Shown: in pieces, positions 34,296 to 44,854 of the stretch
How positions within the stretch are numbered: position 1 is the stretch's first letter
How the letters are laid out: every line of letters begins with the position of its first letter
Assembly (NCBI GenBank): GCA_036924085.1
Contig: JAVGWX010000005.1
Span: 40,555,664-40,619,663 of the forward strand
Origin: Ariolimax columbianus
Taxonomy: Eukaryota > Mollusca > Gastropoda > Stylommatophora > Arionidae
Length of the DNA: 64,000 bases
Reading direction: 5' to 3'
Made by a program: the position numbers and the translations under genes
Notes under the pieces: generated by a model
What the model saw: the letters and a program-made list of their open reading frames with translations, nothing else
Databases searched by the model: none
What the model was told of the DNA's origin: nothing

Positions 34296-35550
34296 TATCT
34301 GGTTGATCCTGCTAGTAGTCAGATGCTTGTGTCAAAGATTAAGCCATGCATGTCTAAGTTCACACTGTCTCACTGTGAAACCCCGAATGGCTCATTAAAT
34401 CAGTCGAGGTTCCTTAGATGACACGATCCTACGTGGATGACTGTGGCAATTCTAGAGCTAATACATGCTTACCAAGCTCCAACCCTGGCGGAAAGAGCGC
34501 TTTTCTTAGTTCAAAACCAATCGTCGTTTCCCCTCGCAGGGTTGCGGCGTCTCCACTGGTGACTCTGGATAACTTTGTACTGATCGCATGGCCTCATGTG
34601 CCGGCGAAGCATCTTTCAAATGTCTGCCCTATCAAATTTCGATGGTACGTGACATGCCTACCATGTTTGTAACGGGTAACGGGGAATCAGGGTTCGATTC
34701 CGGAGAGGGAGCATGAGAAACGGCTACCACATCCAAGGAAGGCAGCAGGCGCGCAACTTACCCACTCCCGGCACGGGGAGGTAGTGACGAAAAATAACAA
34801 TACGGGACTCTTTCAGGGCCCCGTAATTGGAATGACTACACTTTAAACTCTTTAACGAGGATCTATTGGAGGGCAAGTCTGGTGCCAGCAGCCGCGGTAA
34901 TTCCAGCTCCAATAGTGTATATTAAAGTTGTTGCAGTTAAAAAGCTCGTAGTTGGATCTCAGGCGCAGGCGGATGGTCACTGCCCGTTGTCTCTTGCCCT
35001 ACCGTCTGCGGGCTCTCTCCCGCGGGTACTCTTCGCTGAGCGTCCCGGATGGCCGGCGCGTTTACTTTGAAAAAATTAGAATGTTCAAAGCAGGCCTCGG
35101 CTGCCTGAATAACGGTGCATGGAATAATGGAATAGGACCTCGGCTCTATTTTGTTGGTTTTCGGAACTGGAGGTAATGATTAACAGGGACAAACGGGGGC
35201 ATTCGTACTGCGGCGTTAGAGGTGAAATTCTTGGATCGCCGCAAGACGAGCTACTGCGAAAGCATTTGTCAAGAATGTTTTCATTAATCAAGAACGAAAG
35301 TCAGAGGCGCGAAGACGATCAGATACCGTCGTAGTTCTGACCATAAACGATGCCGACTACCGATCCGCAGGAGTTGCTTCGATGACTCTGCGGGCAGCGT
35401 CCGGGAAACCAAAGTGTTTGGGTTCCGGGGGAAGTATGGTTGCAAAGCTGAAACTTAAAGGAAGGGCATCACTAGGAGTGGAGCCTGCGGCTTAATTTGA
35501 CTCAACACGGCCAACACTGAAATGATTGACAGGCCGAGAGCACTTTCGTT
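34296..35550 (+). pseudogene. 18S rRNA, 5' two-thirds (pseudogene)
   Basis: Starts with the conserved 'tatctggttgatcctg' 5' end (canonical tacctggttg) and runs through the universal 'ccagcagccgcggtaattcc' segment (34885-34905) and 'gatacCgtcgtagttctgac'. It stops after the helix ending 'gagagcactttcgtt', roughly residue 1220 of a metazoan 18S. About nine bases of the universal 'aaaggaattgacggaagggc' are deleted near 35458-35466. The 3' third of 18S, ITS1, 5.8S, ITS2 and most of 28S are absent. Not a functional rRNA. Confidence 0.9.
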
Positions 35551-35640
35551 GGGTCTACTATTGAACGTGTACTGGAATTAGACCCTCGAAAATCTCGGGC
35601 TAGTATCTCGGTGGCTCGATTGTATCGCATCCAGTGTTCG
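35551..35640 (+). pseudogene. 28S rRNA 3' segment, first fused copy
   Basis: Immediately after the 18S break comes 'gggtctactattgaacgtgt' and 'ggaattagaccctcg', the 28S region just 3' of the sarcin-ricin loop (canonical 'ctaatagggaacgtgagctg' and 'gggtttagaccgtcgtgag'). It breaks after about 40 bases into unrelated sequence before the next unit. Confidence 0.7.
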
Positions 35641-35900
35641 ATAAAGGAATTGATGGAAGGGCACCACCATGAGTGGAGCCTGCGGCTCAACTTGACTCAA
35701 CACGCCAACACTGTAAAATGACTGATAGACTGAGAGCATTTTCGTTAGGTCTAATAGGGAACGTTTGCTGGAATTAGACCCACGGAAGACAGGCCAGTCT
35801 TACCCTCTAAATGAAAGAGCGCCTGCTACGGTAATCCTGCCTAACCCAAGAGAATCGCAGGTTTCAGACACTTGGTTATTAACTGACTAAAAAGCCCTCT
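35641..35900 (+). pseudogene. second 18S-28S fused unit
   Basis: Bases 35641-35746 repeat the last 18S stretch ('aaaggaattgatggaagggc', 'gcggctcaacttgactcaac', 'gactgagagcattttcgtt'). This copy keeps the bases deleted in the first. From 35747 the 28S part resumes: 'aggtctaatagggaacgttt', 'agacaggccagtcttaccct', 'ggtaatcctgcctaacccaa', ending near 35890 at the position of 'gctgaggagccaatgg' in canonical 28S. Confidence 0.75.
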
Positions 35901-36360
35901 ATTGATTCGTTGGGTCTAATAGTAAACGGGTGCTAGTATTAGACCCTCGGAAGACAGGTCAGTTTTACATTACTAATGACAGGGCGTTGCTACGGAAATC
36001 CTGCTCAATTCGAGAGGAGCTGCAGACATTTGGTTGACGTACTAGGCTGATAAGCCAATGGGGCGAGGCTACCATGTGAGGGATTACGGCCGAACGCCTC
36101 TAAGCCGGAATCCCGCCCAAAATCTCAGCACCACTGCGATGGGAGGCTACGTTACGGTCGGGACCTGGGGTTCTCGCCTCAGCCCCACCCGGTCGAGCCA
36201 CAGAAATAGATCTCTGCCGTCCGCCGATCAAAGTGGGCGGGAAGCTGTTCGATATTCACCCCATTCGGCGATGAGGTGCGAAACCACCAGTAGAAGGCTT
36301 AGTTCTTGGTCGAGGTGTCGTAAGCAGTAGAGCAGCCACTACACTGTGAACTGTTGAGAC
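35901..36360 (+). pseudogene. third fused unit with the 28S rRNA 3' end
   Basis: After a remnant of the junction ('attgattcgt', then 'tgggtctaatagtaaacgg' from about 35911) the 28S sequence continues much further: 'agacaggtcagttttacatt', 'aaatcctgctcaattcgag', 'ctgataagccaatggggcga', 'ggattacggccgaacgcctc'. Beyond that is the variable 3' domain of 28S and possibly some spacer to about 36360. Many substitutions from conserved positions show it is a pseudogene. Confidence 0.75.
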
Positions 36361-37133
36361 GCAACCCTTGATCATGAGATATGTTCGCACACCAGGCGAA
36401 TAACATCTCCGTGACATTACCAGGCTTGTCCCCTGGTTAAATGCACTCCTGCCTCGCTCTCTACCTCTGTCTACTATCAGTCATCACAATGGACGCAGAA
36501 GAGATGCAGCCCAGCGGACATTGCACCTCTGCCCTATTGTGTCAAGCTCCCAGGTGGCGGGGAATGCTAGGCGCACCATCACTGCAGAGAAGCCGAGAAA
36601 ATAAAGGGAGCAAAGAGATACCCCACTCACATGCATATGCTGCGTTTCTGGCAGGACGTGATGATCCTGGGATACAGACACACTGGACTGCCTCCCTTCC
36701 GGGACAGTACAAACCAGCATATATCATATATCATATATCTCATATATCATCGCCACACCCTATAGACACGAGTGGTGAAGACTCGATAGTCCTGTAAAAC
36801 AACCTTCCATAAGAGAGACAATTCTGATCATAAACAACTGCTGCCTTGCAGATAGACTGGGGACAGCCAAAGGCTAAGGAGGGCATCCCTACAGAAACGC
36901 CTGTTGAAATCGGATGCACTAAGCCACAGGCTTAACAAGTAACACAGTGCAACGTATATCGCTATATGATGACGTTACAACCCAACAGAAAAAATTATGG
37001 TGCTCATCCTGTGGAGTCCCGCCAGGCAGCGAGAGTGCCGGTCCCCACGCCTCGAAGGGGCCCACCCATGGCTACTGGTGGTTACCCACCCATGTGCTGT
37101 GAGTCAAGGCACAAGGTGATGGGGCAAAAACTA

Positions 37134-38015
37134 TTGACCAAAAACACAAGAACCTCAGAATACTACAGTGGAATGCGGAGGGTGTCATTAAAAAAAAGGT
37201 TTCCCTAACACATCACTTGCATGAAGGTAAGATTGACGTGGCATTTATCCAAGAAACGCACCTCAACAACAACCATAAATTCTCAATCAGAGGATACCAG
37301 ACCTTCCGTCTGGATAGAGAAGAGCACAAAGGAGGGGTTCTGATACTGACACGTAATTGCATACCGAGTAGCGCGGAAGCTGTCAATCACACAGGACAAG
37401 CAGAAATAGTAGGAGTTGACATAATGGCACAAGAGACGAAGATCCGCATCTTCAACCAGTACGGACCACCAAACAAAGACCTGTCGCTCTCGAGTATGGA
37501 AGTCAAAGACTCCAACTGCATAGTAGCTGGAGACTTCAACAGCCACTTGGAGAGATGGGGATACTCGGACACAGACAGCAGAGGTGACGAAGTTGAAGAT
37601 TGGGAGATAGACACAAATCTCTGTTTTATCAATCGGCCGGAGGATAGCCCTAACTTAAAATTCTAGAACATGGAATATTACCTCTACTCCAGCCTTGGCC
37701 TTTTCCACGGTGGACATTCACCATAAAATAGACCGCCAGGTGCAAAACCAATTGGTAGGTAGTGACCACAGGCCAATTAGGCTAGAAATCGATATGGAAG
37801 TAGGCCCACATGAAAAAAACCCACTCCCACGTTGGAATTACAAACGAGCCGACTGGGACAGATTTGCAATTCTGACAGACGGGCTGTGTGAAACCATCAA
37901 CACACGGAATAACAAAATGAAGCCCATGGTGGAAAGCCTAGGCAAAGCAATAATGCAAGCTGCCACTGAAACCATCCAAAGATGGGCAAGGAAAAATTAT
38001 GTCCTATTGGAATGA
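37134..38015 (+). pseudogene. family A LINE, endonuclease
   Basis: The plus-strand frame starts LRILQWNAEGVIKKKVSL, then IDVAFIQETHLNNNHKFSI (catalytic Glu of QET), KGGVLILTRN, QYGPPNKDLSL, CIVAGDFNSHLERWGYSD (catalytic Asp/Asn), and after a frameshift near 37665 VGSDHRPIRLEIDME (catalytic Asp-His). The order matches APE-like LINE endonucleases. Active-site residues are present but the frame is broken. Confidence 0.8.
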
Positions 38016-38019
38016 TGAA

Positions 38020-39440
38020 TTGCAGAAAGCGGAAGACGAAGTCTCAAATGCTAGGAACAGGACAGAGAGAGAACAAACTATAGAGACAAATATCGCCTCA
38101 AAGCCACCACTACGAAATACAAAATACACTCTAAACCAAACAACAAGAGAAAGCTGGAAAAACAAAAACAGAAAGCCTCAATTTAGATAAAGATGGGAAC
38201 AAACTATGGAAGTTAGTCAGAGCCATGAATGGCGAAACTCCATCAAACAAACAAATTACCATCAAGCAGGGCGACACCATGCTCACTGGAAAAAAAGCAG
38301 CAAACGCCTGTGTTGAACATTATGCCAGAGCAAACTACATTGATGTTCATGCAGATCGGCATACAGACATTAGTGAAGAGCAAAAGGGGCACGATAACAT
38401 CAATATGGCACCAGAAAAGCACATGATGGCAAAACTAACAATGAATGAAATGGAAGAGGCCATGAGAACGTTAAAGAAAAGGAAATCTCCCGGAAAAGAT
38501 GGGATAACAAACGAAATGCTGATGGGGCTGGGCGAAACAGCAAAGAGGAAGTTACTATCAGTCCTGAACCAAAGCTGGAAAAGGGGTATTGTACCCCAGG
38601 CATGGAAAGATGCAGTACTTGTACCAGTACCAAAGAAAGGAAAAGACAAAACAGATCCAAATGGATACAGGCCTATCAGCCTACTGAGCTGTGTAGGCAA
38701 ACTGATGGAACGTATGATAAATGCCAGACTGGTGTGGCATCTAGAAGAAAAACACATACTAATACCACAGCAAGCAGGCTTTAGACAGCACAGATCCACC
38801 CTCATAGCCCAGGAAATAGAAGATGCCTACCAGGAGCAAAAACACACAGTAGCGGTTTGGGTGGACCTAGAAAAGGCATTTGACAAAGTCTGGAAAGAGG
38901 GACTTAAAGTCAAGCTACGAAGAAGTGTAGTTTGTGAGAAAATGTACAAATGGATGAGCCACTACCTCAAAAACAGAACAGCCAGAGTTCAAGTACAAAG
39001 TCAGATGAGCAAAAAAGGTGACACTTACGCAGGGAGTACCCCAAGGGGGAGTACTGTTACCCACACTCTTCCTGGCTATGTGGACCTCTGAAAAAAATCT
39101 CACCATAGCAAGAATTCGGATGCAGCAGGCCGAAACATCGCTGGAAGAGTGGGCGAACTCATGGCTGGTCAAAGTAAACGAGGAAAAAACAACATGTACG
39201 ATATTCTCGCTTTCAAACACACCCCAAAACACCAAAATAAGTCTTAACGACAAATACCTGCATCCAAACGACAACCCAAACTACCTGGGAGTCACATTTG
39301 ATCGGCGCATGACATGGAAAAGTCAGATCGAGAAAAACCGAATGAGAGCCAGAGAAAGAATGGCAATCATGAGGAAACTTGCTGGCACAAGCTGGGGAGC
39401 AGACGAAAGTATACTAAAGAAACTGTGCACCGGAAGAGTG
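38020..39440 (+). pseudogene. family A LINE, reverse transcriptase with catalytic box deleted
   Basis: Motifs in order: LKKRKSPGKDGITNEMLMGL, VLVPVPKKGK, GYRPISLLSCVGKLMERMIN, QQAGFRQHRSTLIAQEIEDA, AVWVDLEKAFDKVWKEGLK, then after a frameshift near 39045 LTQGVPQGGVLLPTLF. Directly after PTLF the frame reads LAMWTSEKN, which normally lies just downstream of the Y/HADD catalytic box, so about 30 residues including both catalytic Asp are missing at about 39072. YLGVTFDRRMTW and RPVLEYGI follow. Confidence 0.8.
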
Positions 39441-39929
39441 AGACCAGTTCTCGAGTATGGCATTGCGGCACGGACAACAGCAGCAAAGGCGAACTTCGAT
39501 AAAATTAGCAAACTCCAAAACCAAGCCATGAGAGTTATAACAGGAGGCATGAAGTCAACGCCAATTGTAGAACTTGAAAAGATTACAAAACTGCAACCCA
39601 TGACCGACAGAAGAGACTGCAGAGCCCAGCAGCAAGCAGAGAAACTCAGAAGACTGACTGACCATCCAATGCACCAGAGACTAAACAATTTTGGAAATGG
39701 GAAACTAAAGCGGAGAAACTTTGCAGAAATAGCCAAAGCAAAGATGCACGAAGACCCTATGAACGCACTAACAACACCAAAGCCCATCCCTACTGTACGA
39801 AAACCTACCTGGAGGCAGCATATATTTCCAGAGGTGGTAGAAAATATACCAGGTATTGGAAACAAGAACAGCCAGACTGAAAAAGAAAGCAGAGATACTA
39901 CCCTGAGGTACATAACGAAAAACTACTCA

Positions 39930-40635
39930 AGCATGGACTGGACCCATGCATACACCGACGGTTCTGTAACAAACACAACACAGAACGGAGTGGCTGGGTC
40001 ATTCCTGAGCCTACCAAATGGCAGAAAAATAACACTGTCAGTGGCAACTGGAAAATTCTCAAGCAATTTCAGAGCGAAGGCAGAGGCACTGAAGGCGGCA
40101 GTGGAAGAAATGGTGACAGGTAAAAGGAATGAAAGCCATATAGTCCTGCTTACAGATGCCCTGGCCGTAGTCACAACACTAAAAAGCCAGAAAAATACTG
40201 AACTTAATGATTTAAGAGCAGTACTCTGTCAACTATGCCAGCAGTCCGCACCAAAAAAAGTAGTGGTACATTGGGTTCCATCCCACTGTAACATCCAAGG
40301 CAACGAGGAGGCAGACAGACTGGCAAAAGAAGGGGCAAGACTACCACAACCAGATACTAGTGTGACATACGAAGAGTTAAAACGGCTTATTAGAGCTAGA
40401 TACATGACCAAATGGGAAACAGAACATAGTGGCTACACAAAAAAACGATGCCTATTACCAGTTGAACAGAAGAGAGCAGGTCGTGGTCTTCAGACTTCGC
40501 ACTGGCCACAATAGACTGAGGTACCACCTATTCAACAAATTGAAGATAGGTGGCACTGACAAATGCTCGTGTGGTACCGGGAAAATTACCGCTGAACATT
40601 TGCTGCAACACTGCCCGACATACGAGGATTAGAGA
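39930..40635 (+). pseudogene. family A LINE, RNase H and C-terminus
   Basis: RNase H degrades the RNA of the cDNA hybrid. Motifs: WTHAYTDGSVTN (Asp), RAKAEALKAAVE (Glu), IVLLTDALAVVT (Asp), HWVPSHCNIQGNEEADRLA (Asp), so all four acidic residues are present. The frame stays open from 39018 through the domain. After a frameshift near 40430 the C-terminus reads FRLRTGHNRLRYHLF, then DKCSCGTGKITAEHLLQHCP, a Cys-His motif typical of I-clade and Jockey-type ORF2 proteins. Confidence 0.85.
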
Positions 40636-40750
40636 AAGCAGATGTGGCCATCACCAGTGGCAACAATAGACAAGCTCTATGGCAGTGTCGACAGCCTCAG
40701 GATGACCGCTGCTTTTTTCGAAAAAATACAGGTTGACGTCTGATAGCGTA

Positions 40751-40751
40751 C

Positions 40752-40782
<31 letters not shown>

Positions 40783-40799
40783 AAGAAGAAGAAGAAGAA

Positions 40800-40830
<31 letters not shown>

Positions 40831-40832
40831 GA
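40751..40832. repeat. (GAA)n microsatellite, 3' tail of the LINE
   Basis: About 27 GAA units with one T and one G interruption, starting right after 'gatagcgtactaa'. The shorter LINE copy at 12.1-12.6 kb also ends in GAA repeats, so this probably grew from the element's own 3' tail. Confidence 0.9.
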
Positions 40833-41184
40833 GAAGAATCCTTCGAGCTAAAATATAACAGGAGGGTGCTCAAAATACCACGGATAGCAAAATATACATT
40901 TTACAGGAGTTGTATATTTAAAAAAACAACTGGCCAGTAAACAACAGTATGTCTTTCGTTACATCTGACGTCACAATGACCTAGAAATAACGATACTAGA
41001 GAGTATTGTACCTAGCAGGAGGCAGAGGCTTGCAGAGGAGAAGATTAACAAAGGACATTGCAGAAGCTCTGGGGTTGACTGTGGCATAGGTGGGAGATAT
41101 GACCAGGGAACGAGTGCCTTGCAGATATGTTGTCTTCAAACCGGCGTTCTGCAAACATGCTACATGAGGATGAAGGGCATCTTT
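40833..41184. other. intron sequence, no assigned feature
   Basis: No exon recognised. Bases 41020-41140 look like a dispersed repeat, but no second copy is present in this window. Confidence 0.4.
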
Positions 41185-41308
41185 GTTTGTCGCATATATC
41201 GGTGACTTCCCTGAAAAAAAAGTTTGAGGCAAAATGGCAAATTTACCTGTTCACACATTCTCACTATAAGATTGACTCAATCCTATTAAAGACTGGTAAT
41301 GTGAGTAT
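41185..41308 (+). repeat. 125-bp direct repeat, copy 1
   Basis: Pairs with 41571-41696. Shared words include 'atatatcggtgactt', 'caaaatgg', 'aatttacctgt', 'cacacattctc' and 'atcctatt'. Estimated by eye at about 85% identity. No coding sense. Confidence 0.8.
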
Positions 41309-41570
41309 GTGAGCATGAGGTAAATCTCGTTTCTGAAATTAAATCACATAAATGGATCTGTAGTATCAATGCCAAAGATATTCTTTTCATAGCATCCTTC
41401 AATAGCTCAGACAACTTCATTTAAAAGATCCGGCAATTAGGTCTATGTTCTGGTGCCTCGGTAGCTTGTATCACATTAATATTAGCAGGCCATGTTGGTT
41501 TGCAGTAAGTAAAAGCAATATATATGTCTAGCGGATCAAACGTTCTTACTACTGCTTTTGTGTCATATTA

Positions 41571-41696
41571 GTTATGTCGTATATATCGGTGACTTTCCTG
41601 ACAAAAATGTTTGACGCAAAATGGCCAATTTACCTGTGCACACATTCTCCAAATGAGACTGACTCTATCCTATTGAAGTCTGGTAACTCTGCTGGT
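41571..41696 (+). repeat. 125-bp direct repeat, copy 2
   Basis: Second copy of 41185-41308, about 386 bases downstream. The spacer contains no transposase or RT resemblance. Confidence 0.8.
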
Positions 41697-41699
41697 AAA

Positions 41700-42304
41700 T
41701 ATTTCATATTCATTCCTAAATAGTTAAGTCGGGGTCCTTCAGTTTACATATAAACATCAACAACGTGCTAGTGGGTTGTCACCACTGTGCAGTTGGCCAA
41801 AGTCAACGTGCACAGAAGGTATATAGGCAAAATATTCTGATATTCCAAATGCAGCAAATAGACTCAATCCTCTTTTACATGGAATATATTTATTGCAAAT
41901 GTAGTGAAAGAAAATGCCAAAATAAGATTACAGATTGTGAAAAAAATATTAAGAACACACATCATACTTGACGGTAACCAACAATTCCAACAATTTTATT
42001 TCATTCTGAAAAGAAAAATGTTTTTGAAACCTTGATATTCCTGCTCTGAGCTTTGTCCAGAGTTCCTGGAAACATATCAAAGAATTGTTGTTAGGTATTT
42101 TTTAATTATTATTGTTTATTGGTGCGTAGCACTGTATGACTGTGGTCCTCTCTTTAAGTGAAATCTTATTGATGTTATTTTGGTGATTTTGGTCCCCATC
42201 ATACAAGTGTCTTTCTGTTCTCTACTGACAACATGAAGGCTACCCCCAGTGTGTGTGTGCGTGGTCTGTCTCTTCGTGTCCTGAATATATATGATGGTTA
42301 TTCT
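41700..42304. other. intron sequence, no recognised feature
   Basis: Nothing recognised, apart from a faint third echo of the direct repeat near 41855. Confidence 0.4.
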
Positions 42305-42316
42305 GTGCTTGGAAAG

Positions 42317-42390
42317 CTGTGTAGCCAAGGGGTGAAACTCGCTCGGTTTTTACAATCCTAAAGCACCAGGTTCTATTCCCCCAGTGTCCA
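42317..42390 (+). repeat. tRNA-like SINE head
   Basis: 'gtgtagccaaggggtgaaac' has an A-box-like TAGCCAAGGGG, and 'ccaggttctattccc' about 45 bases later has a B-box-like GGTTCTATTCC. The arms do not form a full cloverleaf by eye and CCA-side pairing is poor, so it is more likely the head of a tRNA-derived SINE than a tRNA gene. Confidence 0.5.
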
Positions 42391-42419
42391 ATTTGGCAGT
42401 TTTTTTCTCGGGCGATTGC

Positions 42420-43269
42420 TCCTCCACGAAAGTAATGGTAACCTACCGTACTGCACACTTGTCAAGAAACTTATAACAGCGAAATAGGTGGCGGTTGTAA
42501 GAAGAGACGTTCTGCAAAGGACATGCTACTTATTGTTTATGTGTTTAGCGTTTTGGATCCTGCACCCTTTAACCTATGCGCGACCTAGAAGACTTAACTT
42601 GTATCACTTCTTTTCCTTGACGACCTGGACCGCCTCTCACATTTCGCAGTTTCGATGTTCCAGGATTTAATCCTGGTTCTACCCTTCATTGCCAGAAGAA
42701 TTGTCAGCAGCCAGGTTTCCATTGACTAGCATATCCCTCATTTGGGCGATTTTCTCGAGAATCCGTCCACTATTACTGACATTTTTATTTTCTGTTGCGG
42801 TTCCTTAGAGAAATGTATTTTTCTTTTAGTTTTGGGTCGTTAGTCCTTACCCACCCTCCAACACCTAAAGGATGATTGTGCACTTATAGTCTGATCTCTC
42901 CCTTGGTCACCGGTTCGGCTTAACTGAACCTACCATGAGCAACAGATTCCTGCTGACTTAGCTCCCATGATCGTCCAAGAACTCAAGTTGCCCCACCACC
43001 TCAAGGTAGTACTCACAGGACAGTACCAGAATATTGCAAGTGGTTTTATGTAATGTCGTATACCGACTGATATTTATAACCTCCTTATTTTTTCACTTTA
43101 CAGACAAATTAGATGAGGTGTTGCCTAAATGTTTATTTCTACTGCGTTAAATTGCATATTTTGATGGCAATTCACATAGCTTGTATTCGTTGTCAATACA
43201 TACTGATTATTATTCAGTTTTCTATGCTGTCAATATTGAATATTGTTAAAGATTTACACTTTTTCTCAT
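42420..43269. other. intron sequence, no recognised feature
   Basis: No exon, repeat or RNA gene recognised. Confidence 0.4.
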
Positions 43270-43272
<3 letters not shown>

Positions 43273-43322
<50 letters not shown>

Positions 43323-43382
43323 ATCTCTATTTTACTTATACACAAACACACACTCTCTATTTCTCTCTCTCTCTCTTTCTCC
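43273..43382. repeat. (CT)n microsatellite with impure tail
   Basis: About 22 CT units, then CT/CA-rich sequence. Open frames here are Ser/Leu runs without coding meaning. Confidence 0.95.
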
Positions 43383-43429
43383 ATGATCACCGTTTATCAA
43401 GGATTTGTAGATGGCTGCTGTTAAGGCCA

Positions 43430-44489
43430 CACAAAAAGGCAATTATTATTAAACTCTGGTTCAACAGAAGAGAGTACCGGTGCTGCTGAGGACCAAATAA
43501 ATGTTGCCATTGACTTCCGATATCCGCTCAGGTATTTACAAATAATGAACATAAATTTCCGGTCTGCTCAGTGCACACCCACCGACATTGATGCTCACGA
43601 CTATACTTCACCTTCAACATCAGCCCCCATCCCGCCCCAACACAACCCCCATTGTAACGATGCGAGCTTAAGACATCACGAGTACACATATTTATGGTCT
43701 CATATTTATGGTGACCATCACGTTGCTTGGCTTTGCCGTATTAGTTTTCTACTGTCACCTGGTTCCCGCCCACATTATTAATCATTGCCCTAACAATCAC
43801 ACTGCTAACGTGTCGACATGTCTCGCTGGAGTCACGCACGACACTCCTAGTCTTCAGTGAGATAATGGAGCTGGCCGTAACTTCCAGTGGGCTATTTTCA
43901 GTACATGGCAGAAACATGACATTGAATCGTCTTTTCGCTAGGAGGTATAATATCAACCTGTTTGCGAGCATTTGCAGTAAGGAGTTCATAGCAGTGGTTT
44001 CACATGATAAGGTTGCTAGCTCCAAGCGCAATCCTCTTTAGTCGACTTTTATAACATGCTAGGCAGGATATAGTGACCATTGTGACCGTATCACATAAAT
44101 GACAATACCAGAAAGTGGGATTCAGTGTCATGTGAGGGATTTAAGGATATGGACATGATCTCAATAGCCTGGGGACCCCGGTCCACCTACACCAGCAGGC
44201 TCTGTATGTGAGGAAAGCTGCAACCCGCCATTTAACGCCTTAGATGTACTCGTTGTGAGCGTTCAACATCAACCAACCAATCACGACACGCCTGGAAGGT
44301 GGTAGATTTGGTTCACCATGGGTTTCATTGGAATAATACTGAAAATCTAGAGCTGAATTCAAATGCAATGGATTATGACATGCAATAAGCGGGCATCCTT
44401 GATATAATTCTCTATGGAAGTATCAATATATACAGTGAACAAAATAGGAAAAATATCAGACAAACTACCAAATGTAATGCAACCTATGG
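43430..44489. other. intron sequence, no recognised feature
   Basis: No family resemblance found. A 96-codon open frame at 43741-44031 (minus) and others look random. Confidence 0.4.
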
Positions 44490-44795
44490 GCATGCGATGG
44501 TTAAAAAGGGTTACAAATGAAGGCATATGGGACAAATAGGACAATCGCATGTGGAACAAGAAATCTTGGTAAGAAGATGGAATGGATAAGAATACACATA
44601 CACGCCCCAAGTCAGTATCCCTAGGCAATCCATGTCAAAGACCCACAGGGAAAAAGAAGCAAAGGAAGGCCACATGGAGAAGAAACATGGAAAGAAGCTG
44701 AAACAAACTAGAGAAAATAGCCTCTCTGCTTGGAGAGAATTGATTGATGGTCTATGCATCCCTAGGTGAAAATAGCAAAGAACAAGAAGAAGCAG
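44490..44795 (+). pseudogene. LINE 3' fragment (family B), copy 2
   Basis: Diverged copy of the 3' part of 5706-6215: 'gtggaacaagaaatcttggtaa' region, 'agtcagtatccctaggcaatcc', 'gaaagaagctgaaacaaac', 'tgatggtctatgcatccct'. Ends with 'aagaacaagaagaag'. No usable frame. Confidence 0.7.
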
Positions 44796-44854
44796 CCTCT
44801 GAAAATCGCATTCAATCATACGAATCAGGTGACCCTTATCATGAGCCTTCAAAA

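Larger units (their letters stand above)
36430..40750 (+). mobile_element. I-clade LINE (endonuclease, RT, RNase H), family A
   Basis: About 4.3 kb: a 5' leader (36430-37130), endonuclease, RT, RNase H and a Cys-rich C-terminus, ending just before a GAA tract. It lies directly downstream of, and in the same orientation as, the 28S-like 3' end. Frameshifts and a deletion through the catalytic box make it dead. A shorter relative with the same tail is at 12095-12580. No separate ORF1 (gag-like) was found in the leader. Confidence 0.85.

Noticed and set aside
34296..36360. Functional rRNA genes
   Set aside because: Large parts of 18S and 28S and all of 5.8S/ITS are missing, and universally conserved bases are deleted.
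39018..40514. Host gene for a 498-residue protein with RNase H
   Set aside because: It is the RT end and RNase H of a LINE whose endonuclease and RT lie directly upstream.
43741..44031. 96-codon minus-strand gene
   Set aside because: No recognisable domain, no splice context, no neighbour support.
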